From NCBI GenBank assembly GCA_013399895.1, contig VXBA01002843.1:1433867-1497866 (forward strand): 64,000 nt of DNA, read 5' to 3'. The stretch comes from Serilophus lunatus. Taxonomy: Eukaryota > Chordata > Aves > Passeriformes > Eurylaimidae. The stretch's first letter is position 1, and each line of letters opens with the position of its first letter. A program made the position numbers and the translations under genes. Below are positions 37,991 to 51,235 of the stretch, piece after piece. The notes beneath the pieces were generated by a model. It worked only from the letters and a program-made list of their open reading frames with translations, had not been told where the DNA came from and made no database searches.

Positions 37991-40900
37991 TTTAGACTGG
38001 AGGATGATCTCACATGAGGAATAGTTTGGACATCTGCTTTGTAGAGAACACAAAGTTCAGAGAAATGGTTAAAACGTCCAAGAAACTAGATCCTAAATTT
38101 CCAAACCCAAATGCTGCCTCCGTGCAGAGCATCAAACAGGAAAAAACAAGCTCAACATTACTATGACCAACTCTACCAGAAGTCACAAAACCAAACAGAT
38201 ATTTGGCAGCTTCAGCAATAATAACTGCTGACTGGAATAACAATGGTGGGCATTAAGCAACTTATTGATCAGCAGAGTAAAGAGAAATAATTTCTCCAAC
38301 AGCAGACCCACCTCTGCCCTACAAGGCCACTGCAAATGGAGGATGCTGAAGCTTTGAGGTGCCCCCAGGCTCACCGTCCACGTCCACCTCCTACCAGAAG
38401 GCTCCAGCACATGAAAAAAGAGTCAGTTCTTTACTCCACCAACTACTCCTCATTTCAGGTGCTTTGGCTGAGGTAGATGCAAAACAATCTTACTTTTCTA
38501 AACACTATGCCTGAAAATTAAAACTAAAGGAAATGTCGATCTATGTCTTAAAACTATAAGCTTGTTTTTAATTCCATGGGTTTCAGGTGGCTGTTACAAA
38601 TGTTCACAGTTCACATAATTTTTTAATCAGCTTTTCTGCGTGCATGTATGTGGCATCTAGTCTCAGAGACACATTTTATACCTCAAGCAAACATTAACTT
38701 GATTTTTCACATAACTACAGTTTACTGATTGTAAAATCCGGCATGGATTTAAAGAAAGCTTATCACAGATGAATGGATTACCAAAGAACAGCTCACAGTT
38801 GTATGCAACGGTTTTGAATAACAACCCCCCCCCAGCATTGTCTCGGTCAGCAGCAGGAACATCCCCAAACCCAAAGTGTGTGATCAACAACAGCAAACCA
38901 ACCTCAGAGCAAGCAGCCACTGCACACAGCTGGCAGGAAGGCAGGGCCAAAGCTGTCCCACGGGATGCTTCGAGAGCTGACACACAGCAGTGCAGAGGTG
39001 CACACTTAGGCCGGTGCTTGATGACTTCATTGTATCAAATCCACAGCCAGCACATCTCATCCATGTTTTAGACTAATCCCTCAGCTATGTTAAGCATTTC
39101 ACCAGTAGCTATGCAACTAATGGAGACCTATTTCCCATTACTCAAATTACCTGGAGAAGGGTTTCTTCCTCCCTGCAGGTAATGGAGAGCACACTGCAGA
39201 TCATATAGCTCAGAACCGAGAGCAGATCAGAGGGGAGTGATTTGCATTTTTCATAGAGATTTTAGATACTTGAACTAAAATTAAAATGCCATCCTGCACA
39301 GAAAACTGTTTGAATTACTGTTCCACATGTCCAACAAGGAAATTTTAAGTTCAACAAAGCAGTCTCCAAACTGATGCTTGTGCTGGTGAGAACACCCCTC
39401 TAAAATTGCTCCACAAGCAACAAAGCCCATGAAGGCTGGTTGCCTGCACAGGTTTAAAGGAAGCATAGCACTGGTCCCTACACTCCAAAACACCATCTTT
39501 CTCCTTAAGCAGCACTTCCTCTTCATCTCCAGTTTCCTCTCATGCCATAGAAATGCACCCTTCTCATACTGCCTACCCAACAAACACTATTCCCCATTTG
39601 CTTTCAGGGCAGCAGCTACAATTGCAGAGCACACACGAGGTAACAGAAACCTTCCACAGGCTCCCAACGATCCAGTTGTCAATAGGAGACATCCTGTATG
39701 TGCACAGCTACCAGGGCCTCTGTGCTCTGGGCTGAGAGAAGGGATGGGGAAGGAGACAAAATTAGCAAATCTCTAGGCAACAGGGAGATAGGCATCTCAG
39801 CTCCTACTAAGAACAGGAAGGAAGAGTTCACTAAAACAAAAAACAAGGCCTAGGGACAGAAAAGTAGAGCCTGATAGCAAGCAAAACAAGTCAGACCCTT
39901 CAAATACAACATACTGTCTGTCCTTGCTGATTTATTTGCTTTCCTACTGACAAAGCTGCAGAAAAGGACTACTCTAACTGCCCCGAGTCCCACAAGCATG
40001 ACGTCTCCTTACACACAGCAACCACCATAAAAAGCACATGAAGCCAACCTCTCAGCACCCAACCGCTCCAAGAGAGGCTGGAGCGTCAGTCCCACAACTT
40101 CACAACAGCTTGCACCTTCAACTCACTACCCCCCAATTAATCAGCCAAGCATCCATACCAGGATGGTAATTAACAGCGTCATTCATTGCAGAGTTATTTG
40201 TCACAAGGCTAAAACAATCGCTGAGAAGTGCGGCAATACCACAACACAGCAAGGACCATCAGACAGATCACCACCTTCTGACTCAGACTCAAGATGCAGC
40301 TCTTCCTCTTGCCTGTGCTGTTCCAGAGCACAGGTATCCACGTACATAAATCTACCCCAAAATGCCTTTATATCCTATAGCATTTTTTCTGAATATGCAC
40401 AACTTGCTAGAAAGCAATGCTGTTTTACAAAGGTACTGAACTGCTAGAACACACAGACACAAGAATACTTGCAACAGTACAGCAGCTAAAACTAGAATGA
40501 CAGCCTACAGACCACAGAGGATGGAAATTTTTCCATAAAGGCAGTTGTTCTCAATTAGCAACTAACATAACAGAATCTCTTTTGGCTCTTGTATGCTTTT
40601 AAGACATCATAACTTCCCCCTCTGCCTTCTTCGTGCCAATTGTTGATTAAGTCTTTATCAGTCTATGGAAAGGAAAATCGGGAGGGGGTACAGCAAAATA
40701 AAGAACACACACTGTCTAGAGGTCATATATTTATATGATTAGCCATGTCTGAGCTACCTAATAACCTTATGGGCTTTTAGGTGATCAAGTTGCAAAAATG
40801 CCCCAAAATATTTTTATCCTCCCCAACGCACACTTGCCTTTCAAGCTACAAGTGCTTTCTGAGGACTGACCTGGCTGGATTCTCCCTCCCTTAGCCCCAG

Positions 40901-43900
40901 AAAGTCTTACACATTCCATGCTGCACCAGCCTACAGGTGTGCTCAGGACAAGAGGGAGGCTGAAGCCTTCCCCTTCCCCACACTCACTGCCACTGCTGGG
41001 TACAAGGTGCATTTCCAGACACACGACAAAGCAGTAACTTCACAGTAGTAAATATTTTCCCTGCCCAATCCACAAAGCTGCTGCCCTGAATTAAAGATGA
41101 GCATCAAGAGAGCACATAAATGTACGATGACCTGCTTACTTCATGGCTCCTCTGATGGGAAATATATGCCTCCTCATACTCCAGGTTTTCAATTCAACTT
41201 TGGGCCAGCTTTTTTCAGTAAGCTCCAGTTTTCAAATTATTCACCAGCTTGGCCTCTAAACCAACCATGATGTTACATTTCGGATAATACAATCCCTTCG
41301 TGGTCTAGATTCCCATGAAGGAGGAGGCTGGAGAGGCAACATTACTTTCAGCCAACAGTCCTGCAATCTTATCTGGCAGAGCCCAGGTTCCATTGCCTTC
41401 TGGCTGTTCAAAACACACTATAAAATGTTTAGTTACAGAACAGATAGAGTTTCAACACAGAAAGCCTTACCAGCACAGGTTTTTCATTGCCAGAAAGGCA
41501 ACATTGAAACAGTTGTTTCTGTTGCTGAAAGAATTATGAGGTCCAAAAGATCCAGCAGTGTACAAAAACCAGGTATTTACAAGTTAATGTTTTCCTGGAT
41601 CAACAAAGGCATGAAAAGCATACTGTCAGTGCAAGCTCCATTTGTATTTACAGGACAGCAGTATATGGGGCTTCTGCATGCACAGGGTGCCAACCAACTG
41701 AAGATGAGGCAGCCCATGCTACGGGCAACACTCAGCTCCTTCAAAAAGAAAAGCAAAGAACAGGAGCACCTGAAATACCTATAACCAATTAGTGAGGGAC
41801 GTGGCAAAAGCAAGGACCATCTCCTGCAGAAGTCTCTGCTCCACTCTCACTTAACAGCAAACCACGGGCAAATTTAGCAAGGATAAGTTGAGGTACCCCA
41901 GTTAAATCAAGCCAGCTCTGCTCGTTTCTTGAGCGAGGATTATCTACACACTCACAGGGTAAACCAAATGCTCATGTCACATTTTCTTCCAAACGTGCAG
42001 AACTAGAAAGGGACAGCCAATGTCACTTGGCTGTTTTGAGACTAAACCTACCTATCACTTTTTCTGACTCTCCTCCAAAAATCCAGGTTCGGTATTACCC
42101 AAACCAGAGCCCAAAGGAGAAGGGATTCATGGCAAGGTCCGCATAACAGGACTGCAGATGACACACTATTTATTTGTGAAAGCTCTCCTGTTGTAGCAAG
42201 AATTATAACAACAACAAACCCACCAAAACACCAAACCTCTGAAGGAGCTGTAATGATTACAAACAAAAGCTCAAGTATCTACCACACAGAAATCTAGTCA
42301 AGCTAAGAAACAGACACTCTTTTTGAAGTAAAAAAAACACAAAAAAGAAAACATCAAAGTTAATGACATGCAACTTGCCTGGATAAACCATCAATTGCTT
42401 GATCCAGTTGAAACATTAAGGGATCTGGAACTTCCTAGAAGTCTTCTGGAAGTGGGGACAAAAAATTCCTGTCCAGCCACCTCGTATCATTTTTTGCCTG
42501 ATTCTTAGTGAAACAAGGTTTATGCAACTCCATTATCCATGCATTAGTTCTTCCCTATTAACTCCTGAACCTTTTATTCAGACATGTCAAAGAGGGACAG
42601 AAGTCTCAAAGATAATTAAGATCCAATCACCGTTCCCTACCTTCAAGACATAGATACTAAAACTACAAGAGAAAGCGAGAAAGGTAAGACAGACAGAGAT
42701 ATGAAATGGTTCTTATTTCAGAAACAGTTAGTAGATCACGTTTTAAAGCAAATCACTGGAGATTTCACAGTGTTGGGAAGAATTACCAGAAGTGCTTGCT
42801 TTCTTACACACCTCCCAACACCTCCATTGCCAGTGCTGCTCAAGGCAGGTCCTGGGCCTGACTCCTTTCTGGTGGCCAAGTGTGCTCCCAAAGGTTTACC
42901 CTGTCTGCCAGGGAAGAGGGCAGGTGTTCTGCCTCCCAGCAACAATCCAGAGACTCGGGATCTCAGTTCTGCATGAGACACCAAGTTCGTACATATCTGT
43001 GGTACCCTTCCCAGTGAGGTGTAGAATTCCAAAGGAGTGGGAACAGAGGAGAGAGAAGAACCACACAGAAGACAGAACACAACTTTTAGATTGTCAATGT
43101 CCTTATTTCTGTTCCTCACAGCACTGTTGGCTGTTTTCACTTGCGGACAAGCTAAGGAAAACCCCTCAAAGGACAGGAATCTGGTCCCTTTGGCAGGGGG
43201 GTGTCTGTAGCTCATGGGTCCCTCTTAGGTAAGAGCTGAAGTAACTGTTAGTAGGGATGCCAGCTTAAAGGTAAGGTAGGAGACTGTGTACAAACCAGAC
43301 TTGAAAAGAGACTATGTGAGAATCTGGAAATAAAATTAAGCTTCCAAAACACCACCCTGAGGATAAAGAAGCAATTCTGCTGTTAGAAATCAATTATATG
43401 GCAGTTCAAGAAAATCAGTTTCAATTAATCCACTCCCAATATCTCAGCTGTAACTGAGGGACATTTGCATGTGGCACTGATCCTTCAGGTTCAGGCAACT
43501 CTCTCCAGCTTCTGGCAGGACGAGCACACGCTGAACATTCTTGGAGGGCCACTTTTGTATTCTGAGCTCTATGTGAGATACCCAAGCATGATTCAAAGGC
43601 CTCTGGACACAAAGCCTGTTCTGCACTGCCTCTTCTGCCCCTTCAGATCCCAAGGATGCAGCCATACAAACATTACCTGCAGCACCAAAGTTGTGAACCC
43701 ATGGAATTCCAGCTGTGTCCACCACCACTCTTTGTGGGGCAGTACCATGAACCAGCTCACAGAAATAGTTCAGGCTGAAAAAGAGAAAAACCTTTCCCCA
43801 AAGGTAGGTTGTAAGGGAAGGCCAGGATGGTCTGATTTACAGAAGAGTCAGAGAAACACTTAAGCAGACGGAGAAATACTAAGAAGAGAGTTCCTTAAAT

Positions 43901-46900
43901 CATGGGAGAGTATTTGTGAGGGGGGGGGAACGGAAGAGGAGTATCCTCGAGCTACACCCTAACAATCACCTTCTGTAGCAGCCAAGAGAACAGCCTGTTC
44001 TGTTGTCCTTCTCACTGCTAAGGACAGATAAGAAAAACATTATTTTCCAAAAAATATTTAGGCAGCACAGAAGACAAGGAGAAATCAGCTTCATGTTCCC
44101 CACAAGTATCTCAAGAGTTGCAAAACTAGAACCTCTGAAGTATTTGGGCACCAAGTTTGGTATCATCCTCAAGAAACAAACTGAAAAATGCTGTGGGTTT
44201 TGTTGGAGTTTGTTTGTTTGTTCAACTTCAGTGAGTCAATGCAAATTAACTGCTCTGGCCATAGTATGACAATATATTAAGTCCAGAGGTAGAGTTTCAC
44301 TGCCAGATCAGAAACATCATGGCTTTACAATGTAAAACACCGACAAAGTATAAACTTCTGCCACAGTTTTTGCAGATGTTTCTTCAAACAAAAGTGTCAG
44401 TGAAGCTGATTCATCCCCTGTCCTCTCATGCCACCCTCTCAAGTTGTGACAGCCTCTCCCTGGATGGCAGGAGGCACATACACACATGGTAAACCCCACT
44501 AGGGATTCACAGGGGGCAAAAAACTGCCCCCCAACCAAAGCAATTCCCTGACCTGCTCCCCATACAGCCATGCTGAGTTGAGCTGAGCAAGGACAGTAAC
44601 AAGTGTCTGCTTAAATCGACACCCTACCAAAAGAAACATCCACAGAAACTGTCTCACTTGGCTGGTTCAAATTTGCTCAGATGTTGACAATTTAACTCTG
44701 TAAGGACAAGCTCAGTGCTAAATCAGGAATCATCTGTTCACCCCACACAAACTTCATGCTTGGTCAAGAATCATCTGTTCTCCTACACCTTGTATAAAAG
44801 CAGAGAGTCCCAAAATTAACCCACACACATCATGTGCGATTTAACAGAAACATTACCATGGGCCACATCTGACATGGCTCATGATTGGTGATCTGCAATG
44901 CACAGAAGCAGGGCCATGAAATCCCAGGCACTGCAAAGACTGAACAGCTTGTGAGTAACACACACACTGGAGAAGCCCAAATCTTTCTTCCACTTGAAAA
45001 CTCACTTTAAAGCTGCCAACTAACTTCTTTGTTTTGCTTCACTGATCATGTCAAGCAAAAACTGTCTCAGAAACAGTTCTCCTTCCTAAAGGTGGTCCCG
45101 TCAAAGAGCTGGAAAAGGAACATGTGCATGACTCCTGGGCTGGGCTACACGGCCCAAAAGCTTCAGCAGTACTTCACAGGTCCTTCCACACATGGTTTTA
45201 CAAAGAGGGGACAAGGAACCATATCACACCTTAAAAGACACTCTGAAGCAGGGCCTCTTTGTATATTGGATCTGTTGATGAGCTCTAAAGACCCAGAACC
45301 AGGATATCTTCCAAGAACACCTCTCTCAACAGTTCCAGTTACCTAAACCTCACAAGAAACTGAGGAAAAGCAACTTCAGGGCTTAGTCACTTACCTACTT
45401 GGGGATTTTAAAAAGCAAATAAATAATGAGCTTGAAAGCAATAACATCCAATGTAAAAACTCCTCATTTGGTGCACAAGTAACACTGACTTCAGAGGTTA
45501 CTTGTCGCCAGCAGAGGAGCAGAACCACCAGGAGGTCAGCTCTAACAGTTCATACAAATGCTTTCAAGTGACCCCAAACTGCTCAGGAGTAGTTTACAAA
45601 TCAAAGTAAAAACACTAACAGCAACCACTGTATTTTCTTCTCGTCCTACTGGGAAGAGTCACTAAGCACTCCATTTAAAGTCAGGATGCTTAAACATGAA
45701 AAGTTCCTTGAAAAACAATTAGGTGCAAGTGAAAGGAAAATCTTTTACATTCACTCAAAACCTCACCTGTCAAACAAAAGTTTTGAGTTTAAGAGTCCTT
45801 TTTCCACAAGTTCTTACTAAGTGTCCTTTATTCACCATCACTGGAAGGCAAAACACAAGACTAGCAGGTCCCAAGGGCCGTCAAGGAGCAAAACGGGCCC
45901 TGCCAAGGTGAGACTCAGACACCCCTCAGCCACCCAGCACAGGCAGTGCCCTGGCACAGCACCCAGCAGAAACCTGCCCCCATCTCCCTGCTGCCTTTCC
46001 AATGGGCCAACAACACCAACGTGGCCAAAGAGGCAGCCAAGAAACACGTGAGGAGGCAGCAGGTGAGCACCACCCTGCCGGGACAAGGACGGAGAAGCCA
46101 GATTCCTCCACTTTGGCAGAAGCAAGCTCGGCGCTTTGGCTCCATTTTGCCAGCTGCAAAGGGTTTGACAGCTACTACAAACCCAGGGAGTGTGCATTGA
46201 CACAGTTGTCCCGGCTCTATCCCCAAACACTGGCTGACAACACTCTCCAACAAGGGGCTAACGAATGCTGAAGAAGTTGGATAGAGGGGAGAGGGGGAAG
46301 GGAAGGAAGACTGTAAAACACGAGAAGATAAAGTTGTGTAACTAGAAACAATGAAAGGAAAAGATGAAGAAACCCACTGCCTGGCTGTTGCTGAAAGGTG
46401 ATAAGCTAGAAGCTGTCTTAAATTTATTAGGGCCAACAACCACAGAAGCCTATTAGTAATTTTCAAGAATAAACACTCGTTTTTATCTTTACTGGTTATT
46501 TAATACCTCTCTAGACTGAGCCCACTCTCAGCTGAGTTCAAAAAGAAAAACAAAAACTCAACAAACGCAACCCAAACAAGGATATCTCACAGTAGGGCAC
46601 CCAAAACACACACACCCCGACAACAAAGCAAGGGGACAGGAGAAGGTTTGCACGTGATCCTGCAGTTAAACGATTTGAATTTGCTCCAGATCCAGACTCA
46701 GCAACATGCTCCTATGCAAGCTTCCTTAATAGCTCTCAGTTCTTTACCTGGAAAAGCTCAGAATATTACTGTTGACGCTCTGCTCAGAGCTCTCCAGCCA
46801 GTGGAAGGGGAGTCAAGACTTGTACACTGCCATGAGAGCCTGGATGCCAAGTGGCAGAATGGAATGGGATGGGGGGCAGGACAAGTCACAGTCCCCAGCC

Positions 46901-49389
46901 ACACATTAATAACCCCCTATACTAACAGGGAGGTGATGTCATACTGCCATTCTAACAAACTTTGGGGACAACCCCGTTAAAATAAGGTGAAATGACTGCA
47001 GCACAGGCAGGCACAACATCACCAAGTATGAAACAAGCAACAAGAATAACACCAAGTCAGTTGTGGAGCTTCAGCCTCCAGCACGCTGGAATAAAGCTGC
47101 TGAGACCCTCGGGTGCCCACATCAGGCACTCTGGGTCATCCTTTCCCTGGCTTTAAACATGTTGGATGCAGCAGCTACTTATGCCCCTGAGTGACTTGTG
47201 CCCACATCTCCCAATGCCATTAAAACATACCTTAGATGTACCACAGACTCAAAAACAGGGATAATTTTGTAGCCAAATGCATTCCCAAACGAGAGGGTAA
47301 CTCGTAAAAAGTCAAGAACATATAAAAGGCATTTCATCTAAGAGCATAAACTGACATTTGTATCAGCAAAAGTGCTGCCTTGCGTAGTTCTTCCTCCATC
47401 CTTCCTCTCCTTTCTTTCCCTCTCCCCTTGTTCCCAGCCCTCCCACTGAGACCATTCAGCTGTTCACACAGTCCCACAGTGAACCAGATCGGGTAGCTGA
47501 TGCAAGATTAAAAATAATCCAGGAAAACACAAAGAGTGAGGAGGAGGGAAGGTGGAGAAAATTAAGTTCCTCAAACCAGTGCTAGATGGAAATGCAAAAA
47601 ATCATTGTTTCTCTGCATCCAGGGAATGCCACAGGGGCACAAGGCCGCAGTGGAGCTCAGTTAACTGCCACCACTGAAGAAACACTTGTGCACCACAGTT
47701 AAACTCTCCAGGAGAAGGTGGAGACAGAAAAGCTGTTGGAAAGTCTCTTGATACCAAGATGACCTGTTCTCTTCCAGGCAGCTGACACAGCACTCTCCTG
47801 AAAGCAGAGCCTGGCACTAGCTAGAACAATGAACATCCCTCTCCCACATGCATTTTTTCATCAGAGGCCCCAAATTCCAGCTCAGAGGTCCCAAGCTTCT
47901 CAGATCTGGTGTTTACCCAACATTCTCATACGGTCTATGATCATGTAGATCTGCCCACCATGACTCCTTCCAAGTGAAAGCAGTCCACTCTTATCATGCT
48001 GCCATTTATTTCACGGTGTACAGCAGCTGTTAGGAAAATCTTCACTTCTGCTACACTGGTGGCAGGCGATTCCAGGATTTCCTTCTGGCTGAGGAGTAAG
48101 AAACTGTATTTCCTTTTGGAATCTGATAGCCTGGCATCTTCCCTACACATTTAAAAAGTTTCACATCACCCCCGTGAACTGTGCTAATTTATAACTGTCC
48201 CATTTGTACTGGAAACCAACTCTCTCACCATCTGAAATGTATCGGTAGGAACTTGGCAAGAACAAGGACAATCAGTTGTTTTCTCCAAAGAACTTGATGC
48301 CACCAGTCAACTTCCCCACAGAGCCTGGTAACCATTCCAGGGGCAGCTCCTGAGCCCCCCAACATGCCCACTCTGCTACTCAAAATAGAGAAGGCTTGTG
48401 TGCCACCATCAGCCCCCACAGTGCAGGCTCCTCAGCTCCTCTACCCAGGAACTACTGCAAGGGAGCAAGACACTTCATGTTCTTGGGAAAAGCTGTCAAC
48501 TACACATTTAAGATCTGTTTTAGAGAGGTGTAGCCCACTCTGAAAACATAAATTCAGCTTTTAATGACCAGGCCAAAAGCAGTGACTATCCTTTCTGAGT
48601 CAACACACACTTGTAGGAACAGTATTGATCTCCAGTGAGCAGGCTGCTTCTGGCAGCTGTTAGTTCTGGAGTTCATGCAGCACAATCTGGTAGTCACAAG
48701 AGTAATAACAGATTATCTGCCAAGTGTTTGTCTTCCAGTGGGAAGTGTATGAAATGACTATGCACAAATCCCATTCAGGATTTAATCCTGCCCTGGAGTT
48801 CACACACAACTTCAGTGTACAAAACCATTAGTGGGAGATCCCAGCAACCAGAGGTCAGAACCAATTCGATAAGACACACTGCTGGGCTGGGGCTGAGCAG
48901 AGAGCTCACACACAAACAGCTGCATCCATCCATGTGCTGATCTTGAAAACACATCAAACTAACCAAGACTCCATCCATATGGACCATAACAGAGCACTGC
49001 AACCTTGGCTATCAGCCACCTGCCTTGTCCTCTACCCAAAAAGGCTACGGAGCAAATCCTGGACACTTTCAGGCACAGGAAGGACAAGAAGGAAACTGAG
49101 ACCACCCAAAATGAACAAACCAAAGGCAAACCCCAGCTGAGCAACATGACTCCCCCCTCTGGGACAAGGAGACTGGCTCTGTGGCTGGGGGGAAAGCAGG
49201 GGGGATGTTGGACACCTTGACTTCACGTCAAAGGCCACCAAAGTCTCCCGAAGCATCTTTTGAACTAAAATGCTTGGATAACTGGACAATAAAGGTGGAA
49301 GAAAAACTATTGCCAGACCCAAAGGATCACAATCAGCAGTTAAACCTTCACGGGGCTGCCAGTTACTAATGGCATCCCTCAAGGACCAG

Positions 49390-49650
49390 CCAACACTGCT
49401 TAGAAGCAGGGATAGGGTGGGGGATAAGGGGGAAAGGGACACCAGTTGGAACCAGGGAAAATCCAACCGGGCTCATGGAAACAAATATGTTGCTATAAGC
49501 ATGGCCAACCACCGGGCAGGGCTCAAAGTTAGGGTGGCATCACCATCCTTAGAGAGAGACTGGGATGGACCCAGCACTCTAACAGGGCAGTTTCTGGCAT
49601 GAGGTTGGCCTAGAGATCTCCGTAAGTTCCTTCCCACCTCCTGTGGGATG
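49390..49650 (+). mobile_element. CR1-like LINE 3' fragment
   Basis: The plus strand contains GTGGCATCACCATCCTTAGA and then GGTTGGCCTAGAGATCTCCG followed by GTTCCTTCCCACC. These correspond to the CR1 3' UTR phrases for 'rule-out of the last helix' spacing and the final GGTTGGACTAGATGATCTCC...CCTTCCAACC block. The element sense is therefore plus, opposite to MTA1. It is divergent, the octamer tail is not clear, and the boundaries are approximate. Confidence 0.55.
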
Positions 49651-50512
49651 CACAGTACAGATTTAGCCATATAAAATGCTAAGAGATGACACTCTCCACA
49701 AGACTTGGCCATTAAATGCTCTACAATAATTTCCAGGAAACAATTTCCCTTGCACGTCACACCAGGGTGAATTTTCACAACTCACCTTTCCCATTATCCT
49801 TCTCCTCTCAGCATCTCCATACCAACACAATGCACACTATCAGCTTGGAACAACCCAAGACACAAAGCTGGGACAGCCAAGAGTCGCCCCTCATGGCTCT
49901 GTGAAACCAGGCACAACCGGAAAGAAAGTATGAACGTGACAAAAGGAGTGGCATTTTTTCAGAGCACAAAGTAAGGGTAGGCCAGAACAGCAGAAAGAAC
50001 AGAAAGTAGTTGTTGATGGAGAGCAGCCAGACAGGATGGCTTGGCCACCTTCGCTATATTTTTTGTCTTGTTTACTTTGGTTTTGCAGAACTCCACAAGA
50101 AACGGGGCATTTTGAAAAGGAGGGAACTCCAGGAAAACATCTTTCTGCACATCCTACAGTCCTGGGGAGAAGGAAGCTCCACAGACCAGCTTTTGTGAAG
50201 GAAAATGGCCGAGCACAAATTCATGCCAGACCACCCCCAGTTTATATTCCATAAAACGCAGTCCCAAACCCTACTGCCTCTCCTTTCTCTTCACGTGAGA
50301 CAAAACAAAGGACAATCAGACAGGAGCGCAACCCTGAATAGAAGACTAATGGGAAAGCGTACAACAGAACAGCAAGAGTGGAAGGGGAGGCCAAGATCTG
50401 CAGGAGGTGCCTCACGCCAGCCCCCCGCTCTTCCAGCAGCCTCTGCCCATCTTTGTGCTCCTTATCTCAGCAGCTCCTCCCGGGTCCCCACCCGCCAACC
50501 TCGCATGACCCC

Positions 50513-50581
50513 CATCCATCCATCCATCCATCCATCCATCCATCCATCCATCCATCCATCCATCCATCCATCCATCCATCC
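50513..50581. repeat. (CATC)n microsatellite, about 17 units
   Basis: This is an uninterrupted tetranucleotide array on the plus strand (GATG on the MTA1 sense strand). It lies about 33 bases from the assembly gap and inside MTA1 intron 1. Confidence 0.98.
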
Positions 50582-50614
50582 GAGCACCCCGCAGCCCCCC
50601 TGAGCACCCAGCCC

Positions 50615-51089
50615 NNNNNNNNNNNNNNNNNNNNNNNNNNNNNNNNNNNNNNNNNNNNNNNNNNNNNNNNNNNNNNNNNNNNNNNNNNNNNNNNNNNNNN
50701 NNNNNNNNNNNNNNNNNNNNNNNNNNNNNNNNNNNNNNNNNNNNNNNNNNNNNNNNNNNNNNNNNNNNNNNNNNNNNNNNNNNNNNNNNNNNNNNNNNNN
50801 NNNNNNNNNNNNNNNNNNNNNNNNNNNNNNNNNNNNNNNNNNNNNNNNNNNNNNNNNNNNNNNNNNNNNNNNNNNNNNNNNNNNNNNNNNNNNNNNNNNN
50901 NNNNNNNNNNNNNNNNNNNNNNNNNNNNNNNNNNNNNNNNNNNNNNNNNNNNNNNNNNNNNNNNNNNNNNNNNNNNNNNNNNNNNNNNNNNNNNNNNNNN
51001 NNNNNNNNNNNNNNNNNNNNNNNNNNNNNNNNNNNNNNNNNNNNNNNNNNNNNNNNNNNNNNNNNNNNNNNNNNNNNNNNNNNNNNNNN
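50615..51089. other. Assembly gap (475 N) covering MTA1 exon 1
   Basis: All bases are N. The gap sits between intron 1 and a GC-rich flank with Sp1-type GC boxes. The nine-residue first coding exon of MTA1 is absent from both flanks, so the exon, the start codon and probably the transcription start are hidden here. The gap length is not a round placeholder and may be an estimate. Confidence 0.9.
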
Positions 51090-51235
51090 GAGCCGGAGCC
51101 GCCCGCCCGCGGCGTGTGAGGGCGGTGCTCCGGCCTGCACGAGAGGAGGGGCGGGAGGGAGCGGGGCTGGGGGCGGCACGGCCTCCTCACACACCCCGGG
51201 AGACGGGGAGGGGGCTGTGTGTGCATGCACGGGCA
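51090..51235 (-). promoter_or_regulatory. MTA1: MTA1 promoter flank, edge of CpG island
   Basis: The sequence directly upstream of the hidden first exon is GC-rich with many CpG dinucleotides. It has a perfect Sp1-type GC box GGGGCGGG (51,148-51,155) and a second GGGGCGG (51,170-51,176). G runs at 51,148-51,173 fit a G-quadruplex pattern on the template strand. It is followed by a 16-bp perfectly alternating purine-pyrimidine tract (51,216-51,231) that includes the palindrome GTGCATGCAC. No TATA box is visible. Function is inferred from position and composition. Confidence 0.65.

Larger units (their letters stand above)
36073..50614 (-). other. MTA1: MTA1 intron 1 (about 14.5 kb, up to the gap)
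   Basis: The long first intron holds two CR1 fragments in opposite orientations (37,724-37,990 and about 49,390-49,650), a more GC-rich stretch near 45,890-46,160 and a CATC microsatellite next to the gap. I recognise no nested gene. Intron 1 of a CpG-island gene commonly carries enhancers, but no specific element can be named from sequence alone. Confidence 0.8.
1..51089 (-). other. MTA1: MTA1 gene span (partial, both ends incomplete)
   Basis: This is the extent of the MTA1 transcription unit inside the window; the 3' part runs off the left edge and the 5' end lies in the N gap. MTA1 is a nuclear scaffold of the NuRD complex: its BAH domain binds nucleosomes, ELM2-SANT recruits and activates HDAC1/2, and the C-terminal region binds RBBP4/7. 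Twelve coding exons totalling 1,265 nt are visible and read as one continuous frame of 421 whole codons after a split first codon. Assignment to MTA1 rather than MTA2 or MTA3 rests on the segment between SANT and the zinc finger (VNNVKPGVVNGTG, then GAGRACESCY) and on PACS2 lying just upstream in the same orientation, as in human 14q32.33. Exon numbers below follow the human scheme as I recall it. Confidence 0.95.

Noticed and set aside
45915..46466. 183-codon minus-strand frame with hydrophobic segments
   Set aside because: The frame has no recognisable domain, no signal of a family and no supporting splice context. Its hydrophobic runs follow from pyrimidine-rich composition.
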